Below, one piece after another: positions 46,806 to 58,260 of a DNA stretch of 64,000 nucleotides; position 1 is the stretch's first letter; every line of letters starts with the position of its first letter. The notes beneath the pieces are model-generated. The model made no database searches, was not told the DNA's origin, and saw only the letters and a list, made by a program, of their open reading frames with translations. The position numbers were made by a program, and so were the translations under genes. Origin of the DNA: Cephalopachus bancanus (lineage: Eukaryota > Chordata > Mammalia > Primates > Tarsiidae); NCBI GenBank assembly GCA_027257055.1, contig JAPVLO010000161.1, forward strand, positions 3,162,001 to 3,226,000, written 5' to 3'.

Positions 46806-47100
46806 GCTTTTTTTTTTTTTTTTTTTGAGTTGGAATCTTATTCTGTCACCCAGGCTGAAGTGCAGTGGTATGCTCACAGCCACCCCAGTGTCGACCTGCT
46901 GGGCTCAGGCAGTCCTTCTGCTTCAGCCTTCCAAGTAGCCGGAACTACAGGAACCACTACCATGCTCGGCTAATTTTTTATTTATTGTATAGGCGAGGTC
47001 TTGCCAAGTTGCCCGGGCTGGTCTTGAACCCATGGGCTCAGGCAATCCACTCACCTCAGCCTCCCAAAGTGCTGGGATTACAGGCTAAGCCACCAAACCT
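46806..47100 (-). repeat. Dimeric Alu, reverse
   Basis: Flanked by TGGCACTAGGCAT at 46793-46805 and 47101-47113. A near-complete dimer with a long poly-T and the lineage signature. Confidence 0.93.
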
Positions 47101-47113
47101 TGGCACTAGGCAT

Positions 47114-47579
47114 TCTTAGTCTCAGCTCTCATATCTGCAGAATGAGGATAAATGACTTGTCTAAGGCAAGAAATACAGAGTGTCGGAATTCAAATAGCTC
47201 TGTGTGCCTTTGTGTGAGGCTTGCACTGGGTTCCAGTGGCTCAGAGTGTCTTCTCTTACTTCTCTCTCATTACCCTTATACCCTGCTTACTGCCAACCTT
47301 GTAAATATATTAGGGAAGGTTAACCATATTGCTCACTGCTGTTAAACAAGATCAGAAAGAGTCTTTTCAACAGAGAGGACACCTTGGTGTTTGAATCAGA
47401 AAGGAGTTGTACAAAGACATCTGCCCCACACAGAAGAAAATTAGAGGGATCACTTTCCAGTAGTTCATTATAATGGCATAAACTTACATGTAAATTTTAA
47501 TAAGGCATATGCTGAGTAGACTGTTCTGGACTGAATAACCTTACAAGATTTTCAGACTATAGTATATTTATCCTTCTGT
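47114..47579. other. Unique intronic sequence, nothing recognised
   Basis: No confident repeat or gene was found. Confidence 0.4.
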
Positions 47580-47825
47580 ATTATGGTGGTTCAGAACTCA
47601 TCTCTTTAGTTACAGACCTGGATTCAAATTCTGATTCTACCACTTATAAGTTTTGTAGTCTTCATCAAGTTAGTTAACTTCTCAGTGCTTATTTACTCAT
47701 CGGTAAACTGAGTGGGATAATGCCTGTCTTAGAAAGTTGTTGTAATGGTTAAATATGATACATGTAAAGCACAGTGCTGGATAGTGCTCAGTAAACTGTG
47801 ATTGTTGTATGTTGTTATATTCCTT
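47580..47825 (+). repeat. MIR SINE, forward, near full length
   Basis: ACAGACCTGGATTCAAATTC, CTCATCGGTAAACTGAGTGGG, TAAAGCACAGTGCTGGATAG and GTGCTCAGTAAACTGTG cover the head, core and tail. Confidence 0.88.
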
Positions 47826-48519
47826 CCTGAGCCATAGGACTTGTATTTGCATTAAGAGCTGGAGACCCCAAAACTTTTCCAAAAGGGGGTCAATTTAAAG
47901 CTGAAATAGCCTCTCCCTTCTTCAGTGAGTATGCCAGGTCTTTTCTGAGTTTCCTGTAAGTCCTATAGCTAGGATATACTACTTTGGATAAAGTCTAGCT
48001 ACTCTGACCTGTGGCAAGAAAGTGCTACCCAAGTACACACTTTGTTTTGACCTCCTAATACCTTTGGACAATGCCAGGCTAGCTCTAGGCTTCATGAAAA
48101 CAATTGTGTCCTCTCTGTGGAAAACATTTCTTTCAAATGAATCAGAAGTTACTCACCTTTTCCTTTCCCAGTCATGTTTTTGAGTGACCAGCAGCATGAT
48201 CAGTGAAGGGTAGTGGTGTAGCCAACATTAGCCCTGTGTAGATAAGCACCAAGGTATCTGTCCTCTCATTTGAAGAAAGGCAGACCTGCCAAATTTGCCT
48301 ACCATTCCCAGTGAGAGAAAAGAAATGACAGTTTCTATGAAGAGGAAGGTGCAAAGCTAGTCAAAAGAGTTACCTCTGCAAGTCATTTTTCCAGCCTTCT
48401 TTCATTACTCAGGAGGAAACTAACTTGGAATGTTTTCTTCAAGGTTAAATTCCCTAGAAGATGATGGAACCTGGCCAGAGGTTGTGAACTTTGCACAGAG
48501 AGCATCCTCAGAATCGCCC
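47826..48519. other. Mostly unique intron, possible forward L2 piece
   Basis: GGATAAAGTCTAGCTACTC near 47986 resembles L2 ORF2 text, but the match is short. Nothing else was recognised. Confidence 0.35.
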
Positions 48520-48760
48520 TCTGCTCGGTGGATCACTGCCCTCCCATTACTCTGCCAGCACGTACCTGATTTGGTTGACATTTCCATAATTAATTTATAA
48601 CAGCAATAACCCTGAGATGAGCCTATTTATAGGTTTGTGCAAGCTAGGTAAGAATATAGATTAAATCTCAGATGATTAACATACTTAAAGGACTTTGGAG
48701 AGTTTTGTGATTATCAAATGATGTGATTAAAAGGCCTCCAACCTTGGTTTGTACTGGGAA
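48520..48760. promoter_or_regulatory. Candidate conserved intronic enhancer E
   Basis: Repeat-free, with CATAATTAATTTATAACAG at 48585-48603, CAGATGATTAAC near 48670 and TGATGTGATTAAAAGG near 48720, all homeodomain-like. The inference rests on motif density. Confidence 0.35.
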
Positions 48761-49189
48761 CCCACAAATTTACTACTCTTCCCAAGCTCACAAATAACAA
48801 AACAGCAAAAGATAAGCATACACTATCATCCATCAAAGAGGTGGGTCATAATGGGGAAAGACTTTATCCTTTCACCACCCTACTGCTTTTCTGCCATCTT
48901 CGAGACTTAGCCAGGGTCAGAAATAATGGTCTGAGTGCCCTATACCTCAGAGCGTGAGGACCTATGTGCCATAGTTCATTTTGACCCTTGATATACTAGC
49001 AGTATACAAACAGTCCTGCAGGAGGAATTGCTGTCACCATCCTCAGCAATAGTGACGCGAGTGTGAGAAGGCCAGCCATTACTTGAAAGGATGCTGTTAA
49101 GACTTGGACTGCTCAGTGGATCCATTCTTATTTTCTTCCTTCCTTTTTGTGTTCTGTTGTTCAGGTTGTTGCCTTTTTGAAAAATAACA
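48761..49189. other. Unique intronic sequence, nothing recognised
   Basis: No confident repeat or gene was found. Confidence 0.4.
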
Positions 49190-49330
49190 TAGATTGCTTT
49201 TCTATTCTAAAAGTGAGACATGTTCAACGTCCAAAATAAAGACAGAGATGAAAATAAAGATCACTCATAATTCCACCACCCCACAATACCCACTGCTATA
49301 TTTCTGTGTGCATACTTCTAATAGTGTCTT
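49190..49330 (+). repeat. Old L1M/L1ME 3' UTR fragment, forward
   Basis: CATAATTCCACCACCCCACA then TACCCACTGCTATATTTC and TGTGTGCATACTTC match the ancient L1 3' UTR motif with AATCCCACCACCC. Confidence 0.65.
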
Positions 49331-49894
49331 TGTCCTGACATCATACTAGCAGAGCTGTTTCTCTGGACAGGGAGGGCTCCCATTCAGGTGCTTTCTTTGA
49401 CAGATGTATTTCCCATTGAGGAAAGCATCATATACTCAGGGGATGAGAATCCATCCATCAAGAATGAATGACTAGTGACTCCCTGCCTCGCTTTCAGGAG
49501 CCTCTCCAAAAAACCACCACCCAGAAGTAGTTCCTCTGTCTCTCTTCTTTTTAAATTTATTCAACATATTGGACTCTATTTATCCTTTCTTCACCTATAT
49601 AAGCAAATATGATGATACCACCATGTAATCTACCTGCTTCTTTTCCTTTATGTCCATAACTTCCTTTAAGACTCTCTTGAGCCCTTCATATCATCTTCCA
49701 ACACAGAGAAGGATACTTTGCCAATTAGTCCCATTATTGGTGCTCATTATGTGTTTTTTTACTCTAGTTTTTTTATTAGCAAACTGGCACAAGACACTTA
49801 AAATCAAGTTAAAGTTAATATGTATGAGATCATCATAAATTATTGTGTATGTACACAGATAATTATGAGTTTTCATTGTTTTCTTTTTTAAATG
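49331..49894. other. Unique intronic sequence, nothing recognised
   Basis: AT-rich sequence with no confident repeat or gene. Confidence 0.4.
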
Positions 49895-50010
49895 AATTTG
49901 CTAACTTTGAACTCCTTGAAACTGGAGGTTTGATATTATGTCTCCAGACCCTTAACACAGTGCTTGGCATATTATAAATACTTGTTTAATATTTATTGAA
50001 TTAAGTTGAA
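49895..50010 (+). repeat. L2 LINE 3' end, forward
   Basis: TTTGAACTCCTTGAAACTGG, CCTTAACACAGTGCTTGGC and ATTTATTGAATT are the L2 3' tail. Confidence 0.78.
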
Positions 50011-50649
50011 AATGAAGAGAAAACATAATTACCCAGTCTACTTTTTTTTAAATCTCAGTAGTTAAGTGCATAGAAAAAAGAGGTCATATAAAAATGATGA
50101 AAAAATGGTATCTTAGAAAATTTTATGGTATATCAGTACATTTTTTGTGCTAAGGTATCACTGTTAACCCAAGTGCAGACCCTTTTTAATGATTTTTTAA
50201 AATCTTGACGATGCCCTTTTCACTTCTTTCCTAAATGAACATTAATATAAAGCCATAAAAATTTCCATGGAGGGTTTTATGAATTACTGCATTGTAAGAT
50301 TGGGAAAAGGCCATTTGCAGCCATTTGTTTTATGGAGCTTGATTCTGAAACTGACCACCGCCCCTGACCCATCACGGGCATACTCTGAGGCATGAAACCT
50401 TTCTCGAGGACAGTGAGCACTGCCACTATCACACTTCCGCACACAGCACTTCCCCAGAATCAACAATGTCAGCTACCAAGCTCTGCTTTCCATAAGTAGC
50501 CTAGACACAGTAGGGGCAAGGAACACCAATTACTAATGATGCACTGAGTAGCTCTTCTCCCATAGTGTAGATTGATTTTCAATCTGCTAGCATGAATCAT
50601 TTTTGCTCTTTGGTCATGTAGTGCTTAAAAAAGTGATGCCAAGACTAGG
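50011..50649. other. Unique intronic sequence, nothing recognised
   Basis: No confident repeat or gene was found. Confidence 0.4.
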
Positions 50650-50815
50650 GACATGGTGTAGGGCATTGGTTTTCAAACTCTTTTTCAATTTATATCAGAC
50701 GTAGAATAGAAGCCTAATCTATAAAACAGAGATTGGAGTTTGAGTCTAGGAGCTTCCCATCACCACTGTGCTAACCCTAAACCAGCTTTCATAGCTCACT
50801 TTGAAAAACCCAGGG
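50650..50815. repeat. Possible hAT MITE relic
   Basis: CATTGGTTTTCAAACTC near 50664 and CACTTTGAAAAACCC near 50797 form imperfect terminal inverted repeats in the style of MER1-type hAT elements. The interior is not recognised. Confidence 0.5.
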
Positions 50816-50879
50816 CCTGATGAGACCAAGATGTAAGAGCATGAAAGGTAAGCACAGGACAGATAGATGATAACGAGGA

Positions 50880-50974
50880 TGATATAAATAATAAAAACTT
50901 ACATTTTTTTTTTGAGGCCTTCCTGTGTGCCAGGAACCATGCTAAGTACTGACTGCCACCACTCCCCACCCCAC
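50880..50974 (-). repeat. MIR SINE fragment, reverse
   Basis: TTCCTGTGTGCCAGGAACCAT and GCTAAGTACTGAC are the reversed MIR tail. An Alu starts just downstream. Confidence 0.55.
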
Positions 50975-50985
50975 AAAAAAAGGCA

Positions 50986-51284
50986 GCCGGACTCGGTGGC
51001 TCAGCCTGTAATCACAGCACTTTGGGAGGCCGAGGCGAGTGGATTGTCTGAGCCCACAGGTTGGAGACCCACCCGGGCAACTTGGCGAGACCTCATCTCT
51101 ACAATCAATAAAAAAATTAGCCGGATGTGGTAGTGCGCGCCTGCAGTTCTGGCTACTCAGAAGGCTGAGGCGGAAGAATCACCAGAGCCCAGCAGGTCAA
51201 GGCTGCGGTGGCCGGGAACGTGCCACTGCACTCCAGTCTGGGAGACAGAATGAGACAGAGTGAGACTCCAACTCAAAAAAAAAA
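50986..51284 (+). repeat. Dimeric Alu, forward, young
   Basis: Flanked by AAAAAAAGGCA at 50975-50985 and 51285-51295. Many CpGs remain. It includes the lineage signature and a small duplication around GACAGAATGAGACAGAGTGAG near the end. Confidence 0.92.
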
Positions 51285-51295
51285 AAAAAAAGGCA

Positions 51296-51919
51296 CATTG
51301 TATGTCTGAGGCAGAGTATGGTACGGCTGCCTGTGAATACTTGGAAAGGATATTGGTTTATTTGCTGGCAAGCAACAGGCCAGATTATCTTGAAAGATTT
51401 CTTTCTCACTACAGTTGTCCTCAGCCTCTATTGCACTACTGGAATGGATTCTCATAAGTGATAACAAGAAAAAAAAGACAGATATGTCATGTGTGTGTGT
51501 GTGGGTACACGTATATGTCTAAGTATGGGTATGCATATGCACATAGGACAACTTTGAGCTAAGTGTGTAAGACAGGTGAGGTGCAATGAGTTGTACTTAA
51601 GTCTAACACATGCAGCTCAGTAGGTATACCATTTTAAGGGTCATTCAGAGCATTGAGGCAGAAATAGCTCAAAAACAGTTGATAAAATAACAAGATATGT
51701 ACCCTTGCCAAGCTAGGTGGCTGTATCCTTGGATGCCTGTTTTGACAGATCATGAAGTTACAGAACAGAGTAAGTCTTTCAGACTCATCTATTCCCAATT
51801 CCCTCTTGTCATTTTGAGCACAGGACTGTCTGAGCCAATTCAGAAGAAGAACCACCTAGTCTTCTTTTCATCTTCATTTCCTGAGCAGTTTTAGATGACA
51901 TGGGTTACCCAAGGAACGC
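51296..51919. other. Unique intronic sequence, nothing recognised
   Basis: A short TG-rich run near 51490-51506. No repeat family or gene was recognised. Confidence 0.4.
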
Positions 51920-52445
51920 CTGATCAGTCAGTCAGTCAGTGAGTCAGTCAGTCTGCAGCCTTATTCTGTGCTGGGCTCCATATCTTGGTAACTATGTGGT
52001 GAGAGACAGGGAAAGGATAAGTAGTGAAAGCTCCAGGAAGCAAGTCTAGTTGAGGAGGTGAGAAATGAGGAGATGATATCAGAAAATATAATGGAATTCC
52101 AGGAAGTGATAAGACTTAGGAGCTCAAAGAACATCATTTTTAGGGTGCCAGAGAAGGTTTCGGGGAGGAATAGAAATGTAAGCAGTTCCTCAAAGGTTGG
52201 GTAGGATTTAAGTCACTCCATTGGGGCAGGGAGTAGTCTTTCCAGGGAAGAAAACTGCTGAGGCAGGATATGGAAGTAAGAATAAGATGTGTTTAGTGGG
52301 AGTTGAGGGATCATGTTGAAAAACATTGTGAGAGGCATGCCCAGTGCAGGCTGTGACAAGTGTTGGATTCCTGGCTGAGAAATTTGGAGCCTTTTAAATA
52401 GTTTTGAGCAGGGAGGGGAAAAGAGTGAAACTTGTTCGACTATCA
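51920..52445 (-). repeat. L2 LINE, reverse, with (TCAG)n start
   Basis: The tail has turned into a TCAG repeat (51924-51953). Then TTCTGTGCTGGGCTCC, GAGAAGGTTTCGGGGAGG and GAGCCTTTTAAATAGTTTTGAG run in reversed L2 order. Confidence 0.72.
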
Positions 52446-52588
52446 AGCCAAATATAAAATGGAAGGTTCTTGATTATGTGCCATATTGTGTATTTGCTTA
52501 GAAAACACAGCATGAGGAGAAACCCAGAGGAGCAGGATCATTTCTTCTGAAGTCCCAACATAAATTCATGCTTTAATAATCATTTTCT
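52446..52588. other. Short unique intron between L2 and Alu
   Basis: Nothing recognised except the Alu target site near its end. Confidence 0.4.
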
Positions 52589-52850
52589 GGCCAGGCTCGG
52601 TGGCTCAGCCTGTAATCTCCCTTTGGGAGGCCAAGGTGAGTGGATTGCCTGAGCCCGCAGGTTCGAGACCTGCCTGGGCAACTTGGCGAGACCTCATCTC
52701 TACAATAAATCAAAAGCCTGTAGTTCCAACTCCTTGGAAGGCTGAGGCGGAAGGATCGCCGGAGCCCAGCAGGTCGAGGCTGTAGTGGCCACTGCACTCC
52801 AGTCTGGGCGACAGAGTGAGACTCCAGCTCAAAAAATAATAATAATAATA
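52589..52850 (+). repeat. Dimeric Alu, forward, internally deleted
   Basis: Starts GGCCAGGCTCGGTGGCTCAG and ends ACTCCAGCTC followed by (AAT)n. About 30 bp around the linker are missing (ATCAAAAGCCTGTAGTTCC). The target site repeats as AAT.ATTTTCT on both sides, imperfectly. Confidence 0.9.
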
Positions 52851-53089
52851 ATAATTTTCTGACATGAATAAATGCCACATTATGGGTATGTGGTCAAAGA
52901 AGACTTAAAAATTAACAGCAAGTTACTTCTATGGAATTTCTTATAGCAACCTGACATTCTGGAAAAGCTGGTACTGAAGTCAAGGGAATAGGTCCTGTTA
53001 GGTCATTCACCCAAGCCTCCTCATATTCAACACATTTCCTGTGGGTCCCGTCACACATCTGACACTGGCCCATTTAACTGATCTGGGCC
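52851..53089. other. Unique intronic sequence, nothing recognised
   Basis: No repeat or gene was recognised. Confidence 0.4.
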
Positions 53090-53560
53090 TATTGCAGACC
53101 TTCAGATATTTAATTTGTAAACACTTAATAAAGCCCAGTCAGTAGGTCGGCTTGTCTTCTCTCTCGGCCACATCAAAATCAATACGTCCCCTGGGTATTC
53201 TGCCATGATTGTCTGGGCTGGGAAATCTAATAGGATTAAGTGTTTGGGGTCCTATCTGACGCCACAGTCCACAGTCCTAGTTAGATGAGGTTAAAGACTG
53301 GCTTGCCATTGTGGAGGCACGATTGCTTAGGGGTCTGAAAAATCATTAAAGCTTGTCCTCTTAAACGTTGATTGTTCCCTGGTGATTTATTGACAAAACA
53401 CAAAAAAGTGCTCTATACTGCACTCTAATTATATGTATGAGGCCATAAGATCTCATGGGAAATTAAATAAAATTTACAGCTTGATGGTTTTATGCTCCTG
53501 GGAGACATACCTTCTTAATAAGATCTTATAGCTGGGAATATTTATGAGGTTAAAGTCCGT
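53090..53560. promoter_or_regulatory. Candidate conserved intronic enhancer F
   Basis: Repeat-free. It holds a forkhead-type TGTAAACA at 53116-53123, a SOX-like GATTGTT near 53370, homeodomain-like TAATAGGATTAAG near 53231 and retained CpGs. The mixture resembles a vertebrate developmental enhancer. No cross-species evidence is available here. Confidence 0.42.
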
Positions 53561-54379
53561 AGGCTTGAGCAAAAGACCTAACCTTTCCATGGGAGGTGGG
53601 GATGGGCTGCATTTTGATTTCTTTGAAGATAAATGATCGTAATGAAATTTTCAGGGGTTTAGGAAAAAGTGTTCAGTGAGACACATCAAGCATTCCTCCT
53701 TAAAACCTCTGGAGGATGAAACTGTAAGGGCGCAGGGATTTACTGCGACCATTTATCTCACATAAGGCTCCAGTAGTCCTACCCCCAACCTCTGGGCACT
53801 TTGTCCTCCTGTACTCACTGTGACTTCCTCTTCTGATTAGCCCCCATCACATTCTGAAAAGGGGGGAAGATCCTAGTTAAAGGCAGTTGTGTAAGAGGTC
53901 AAGGAAGGGAAAGGAATTCAAGGGAGCAGGAAAAACTGAGAGAATGAATACATGTTCAAACAGCCCCCGAGGAGTTGCTGGACATTTTGGGCATTACTAT
54001 TTTACTGGACCACTTTCTCTTTGTGTCGGAGGTGTCTGAGGTCCAGGCTCTGATTCCATGAGGAATATAATGTGTTGTCCTAGACCAATAATCAGAACAT
54101 GTCTGGGGTAAGTGGGAGCTGGGGGAAGGTTTTCTGCAGGTAGCATGAAGATGATTCTTTCTTGTCATGTTTCTTGACTCTGAATAGTGCATTTATCCCA
54201 AAGTCGACCTGGATCCTAAAAGAAGTTTTATGTGTATGTGTGTGTGCATATAAGTGTGAAATTTTTAATTGTGGAATTATATTTTGCCTATTCAAGGAAG
54301 GATAATTTGTATAGTTAGGGGCATTTTTCTGGATTTTTAAAATGAATTTTGTTTTTGTTGCTGTTGTTGTTTTGGTTTT
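53561..54379. other. Unique intronic sequence, nothing recognised
   Basis: A short TG-rich run near 54229-54248 and a TTG run near 54350-54372 lead into the Alu. No gene was seen. Confidence 0.4.
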
Positions 54380-54672
54380 TTGGGGGGTTTTTTGAGTTGG
54401 AGTCTCACTCCGTCGCCCAGACTAGAGTGCAGTGGCATGCTCTCGGCCATCGCAGCCTCGCCCTGCTGGGCTCCAGCGATCTTTCTGCCTCAGCCTTTCA
54501 AGTAGCCGGAACTACAGGTGCGCGCTACCACACCTGGCTAATTTTTTGATTTATTGTAGAGATGAGGTCTCGCCAAGTTGCCCAGGCAGGTCTCGAACCC
54601 GTAGGCTCAGGCAATCCACTCACCTCAGCCTCCCAAAGCACTGGGATTACAGGCTGAGCCACCGAGCCCGGC
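54380..54672 (-). repeat. Dimeric Alu, reverse, young
   Basis: GAGTTGGAGTCTCACTCCG to CACCGAGCCCGGCG, complete, with many CpGs including CTCGAACCCG near 54592. The target duplication is probably in the T/A-rich TTTTAAAATG and TTTTTAAATG flanks, but unclear. Confidence 0.92.
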
Positions 54673-55254
54673 GTTTTTTTTTAAATGTGAAGTCTGCATG
54701 GCCCCTTCTTGATGTCTGTGGGGTGGGGGGAGGTAGAGAGAGCATTGACAGGGCTTGAAGATCAAACTCTAGAGGGACTTGGACTAGTTGGGAACATCAT
54801 CCCTCTGAGGCCACTGAATTTGAAAGCTTTGAAACCAGCCTTATCCCATTAGGGCAGCTCGTGACTGTTTTACTCTGTGCCCCAGTTTATCCAGAAGAGG
54901 CAAGGCACCCCACTGTGAGAGCCTCCTACCTACTCTCATGTGAAAAGCAAAGGACTGTTTAATTGGGATAGAGTTAGTGTTTTACCTGTGAGGATGAAGC
55001 ACGTGAACTGAGAAGTCTCATTACTCTCTGCAAAGTAGTCGTGCTCCTCCACTTCCCTCTTCCATAATAAACCAAAATAAAGCACAAAGAAAAATGTTAA
55101 AGACTTGGAATGCCCATGACTTAGATTTGTTAGAGTGGAGCTTTCCTTTCCTCCATTTGGTGATTTTCAAACTGAAGGGAAGATATGACTTAGTGAAGTA
55201 AAGGTGAGCCACCTGGGTTCTTAGCCTGCCAGGCTTTCTCTGGTTTGTCATTGT
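54673..55254. other. Unique intronic sequence, nothing recognised
   Basis: A short G-rich run at 54720-54733. No gene or repeat was recognised. Confidence 0.4.
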
Positions 55255-55355
55255 GGTATCTCTCCCTAGATCCCAGTTTCCTCATCTGGAAAATGAAGAG
55301 CTAAGGCTAGGTGATTTTAAGGTCCCTTTCAGCTCTAACATATTATTTTACAGTT
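55255..55355 (+). repeat. MIR3-type SINE, forward
   Basis: CAGTTTCCTCATCTGGAAAAT then TAGGTGATTTTAAGGTCCC and TTTCAGCTCTAACAT is the MIR3 3' half. Confidence 0.8.
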
Positions 55356-55449
55356 GTAGGATTTATGTAGGAGAACGGCATTTTGCTCTATTCCTTGCTT
55401 AGCCTTTTGAATGAAAGTGAGATGTCTCATCAGTTCACATAGAGCCATT

Positions 55450-55930
55450 TCAGCCAGTGTCGCTGATAAAAGAAGAAAAAAAAAACTTATTAAAGATAGC
55501 TAAGTTCCCCTGATAAGCAGCAAGTGAGAAATCCTGATTTAATTTAAATATGATATTTCTGTCTTCATTAATTTAAAGCATGTATATGATAATGTATCCT
55601 TTTTTATTTAGTGGTCTACCCTGGAGGGAAAGAAAGGCTTGATTGTGAAGCAGAGGGGCAAAGGCTTGGATATATTTTAATAAAGATGAATATCCCTAAA
55701 AATACTTGAATTATATGGAAGTAAGATTTGTTGCAAGTTACAAATCAAAGCCTGAATTGTCACTTATCTCCTAATGATACTTCTACACAGATTATTAATT
55801 TCATTTTAGAAGCCCAATGAATGTTATATTTTATGACATTGATTAAACATCTTGCTGCCATCTAACCATCCATCCTTTTCGTTTTCAAAAATCCATATCG
55901 GAATTTAACAAAAACAGCTCATAAATTTGT
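55450..55930. promoter_or_regulatory. AT-rich candidate conserved block G
   Basis: Repeat-free, very AT-rich, with CTGATTTAATTTAAATATGA near 55535 and TTCATTAATTTAAAGCATG near 55564. Similar AT-rich homeodomain-like blocks are common in ultraconserved neural enhancers. The call is speculative. Confidence 0.3.
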
Positions 55931-56149
55931 ATTTTACAGCCCAGCAAAGTTGACTGGGTTTCCACTCTACCTAACTATGAGACCCATCCTGAACTCTAGG
56001 CTTGGGCCATTTTCACTCTTAAGTCAGCTTTTCCAAACCAACCTTGTGTTCTGTGATCAGGGTAGGGCTGAGGGATTTGTTTGGAAGAGCATTTGTGGCT
56101 TCTGAAGCTGCAGAGCCTCAAGGGGAGTTGTGAGGTGGCCGGTTTAGCC
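55931..56149. other. Unique intronic sequence
   Basis: Nothing recognised. Confidence 0.4.
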
Positions 56150-56315
56150 CGTGACAGGGATTCAGGGACTCAGCTTTCATTCTCATTCTGAGACAAGCTA
56201 GTTACCTCTCTCTTTGGTGTCCTGGGGATAATTACCCCTCCCTCGTGGACTCACAGTGCCATTGTGGGGAAGAATGAGACAATAGATGCGAAAGGCCTCC
56301 CTGCCCTTCAGAGGG
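56150..56315 (+). repeat. MIR SINE, forward, diverged
   Basis: ACAAGCTAGTTACCTCTC, CCTGGGGATAATTACCCC and GGGAAGAATGAGACAATAGATG fit the MIR core and tail. Confidence 0.55.
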
Positions 56316-57029
56316 AAGCAGTGTGGCAATGGATTTAAGAGCCAATAAAGAACAGAGTGAGATGATAGGTTTGGGGATCAACCTAGGCATTTTAGGAAAG
56401 GTTTAGGATGCCTCTTTTGAAAGCAGGGAGAAAAGCTTTTGAAAATAGCTCCCCTGTGTTATTATTTACCATACTTTTGCCAATAGAAGTACCTCTGGTT
56501 TCTCTAGACTCACACCTGTGTTTCCTCACAACCACTGTGGGCTCATCCTCTGTCTGGATTCGCTCCCATTAGAAGACCGCATTTGTGCCTGCCATGTTTT
56601 CCTCAGTGGCCTTTATAGCTGCTGCTCATTTCTGGCCAGGGAGGGCGCTGGCACCTAGATCACCATGCAGGGTGCAGCTGTGGCTATCTCTTCCTCCAGG
56701 AAGAAGACATGAAAAACATATTCTGATAACGACTCTGCATGAAAAGTTAAGGCCTGGCAGCCAAAGGGTGTCACATGTTGAAGAAGCAACCTAATGAGCC
56801 TAGGGAGTTAGAGGGAACTGGGGATAAGCTGTTCTGCAAGAATTGATAATATCAGGGGGAAAATCAGAAGCCAAGTCTGCTTCTGCTAGGTGAACCTAAC
56901 TGCAAGTGTGCAAGAGGCTTGGTGGGTGGGTAATGTTAGTGCCCCCAGAGACCTAGAGAGAGATCAGCTCTAGAAGAAAAGTTTCTGTCCCAGTCTTTCC
57001 AAGAGGTCCCATTGCTACAGGACATAAGG
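56316..57029. other. Unique intronic sequence, nothing recognised
   Basis: No repeat or gene was recognised. Confidence 0.4.
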
Positions 57030-57265
57030 GTTAAGGTTACAGGCTTGGTAGTCACACTGCTGAGGTTCAGACCTTGTCTCTTCCTGTACCCTCAGGTACA
57101 GACCAAGTTATCAGACCTTGCTGATCTTTGGTTTCCTCTACAGTAATAGTCTTGTCACCTAGGGATGCTGTAAAAGTTAAATGAACTAACAATAATATGT
57201 GCCAAGTACTTAGCACAGTGTCAGGTCAAAGTTGGTGTTTAATAAATGTTAACTGTTGTCATACG
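57030..57265 (+). repeat. MIR SINE, forward
   Basis: TTGGTTTCCTCTACAGTAATAG, GGGATGCTGTAAAAGTTAAATG and CACAGTGTCAGGTC run through the core to the AATAAATGTTAACTG tail. Confidence 0.82.
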
Positions 57266-57278
57266 TTGGATATTAGTC

Positions 57279-57303
57279 TGGTGGTGGTGGTAGTGGTGGT
57301 GGT
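57279..57303. repeat. (GGT)n short tandem repeat
   Basis: About eight GGT units with one TAG interruption, directly after the MIR tail. Confidence 0.9.
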
Positions 57304-57729
57304 CTTTTTGGTTTTATGTTTGCTTTGGTATGTTCAAAAAAAAAAAGTGGAATAACATCACTTTAAAAAACTGCAGTAGACAGTACCTGGACTAGACTCT
57401 GCAGGGACTGTCACTGTGGGCATTGTAGTGAACTGGAGTTAAGTGAGGGAGCCTCATTAAGTGAAGTTGACTGTCAGTGATAGCCGCTCCCTGTTTTGGG
57501 GGGTGAGGGAGTCAGTGTGGCATGAGCGTTACAGTGAAAGGACGGTAGCTGCTCACTACAGACCTCTCCAGCATGTTGTGAAACGTTCTTGAGTGACATA
57601 TTTTGCCCTCCTTTTTCTGACTTTTCTCTCCCGTCTCTCTCCTCCCCCAGCCCCAGCCAACCCTCCACCGGCACTGGGGATGTTGCATAAAGGGAAAATA
57701 TGGCATGTTTACAGAGAGAATTTTCCAGA
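57304..57729. other. Unique intronic sequence, nothing recognised
   Basis: No repeat or gene was recognised. Confidence 0.4.
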
Positions 57730-58260
57730 AGTGTTAATTTAATATGCTAAAGTGTTCCCTTCAGCATTTTACCTTTCTTGTTGTTTTCACAAAACAGCCA
57801 AGACTAAATAATGAGCCCAGGGCTGTGCCCTTTGGTAGCGTGATAGCTCATTACCCACTAGCGGCCTCCATCTGCCCTCATGGCTGCATGGGGAGCCATT
57901 ACGATTATGATGGAAATCTCAGAAGCCATTACCAAGATGCAACAGAGGGCCTACTGCAGACAGCCTAATGGACTAATTTGTAATTGGGAGAGGGAAATGA
58001 GTTAGCGAGCTGGGGCCGGTTTTGATGAGAGTGGAAGTGCGCATGCTAAATGTGATAAATGAATAGGAATGTGTGTTTGCGCAGTGGGCTCTACAAGGCT
58101 TTCCATCTCTCCTGGGGACTGGAGGCGTGCTGACAAGCCGTGAGGAGCGAGGGAAAGGCTCAGGGGAGGCAAGCAAGATTCAAGGAGAGTAGCTAAGGAT
58201 AAATCGGTGAGGAAAACTAATGGCAGTAAAATCCAAGGAAATGACTGCATCTGCCATGAA
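57730..58260. promoter_or_regulatory. Candidate conserved intronic enhancer H (strongest)
   Basis: Half a kilobase free of repeats, dense with homeodomain-like cores (TAATTTGTAATTG at 57974-57986, CTAAATAATGAG near 57805), a CATCTG E-box at 57869-57874 and many retained CpGs (GTAGCGTGATAGC, CTAGCGGCC, GTGCGCATGC, TTTGCGCAG). Among the intronic blocks it looks most like a deeply conserved developmental enhancer. It is not visibly coding. Confidence 0.45.
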
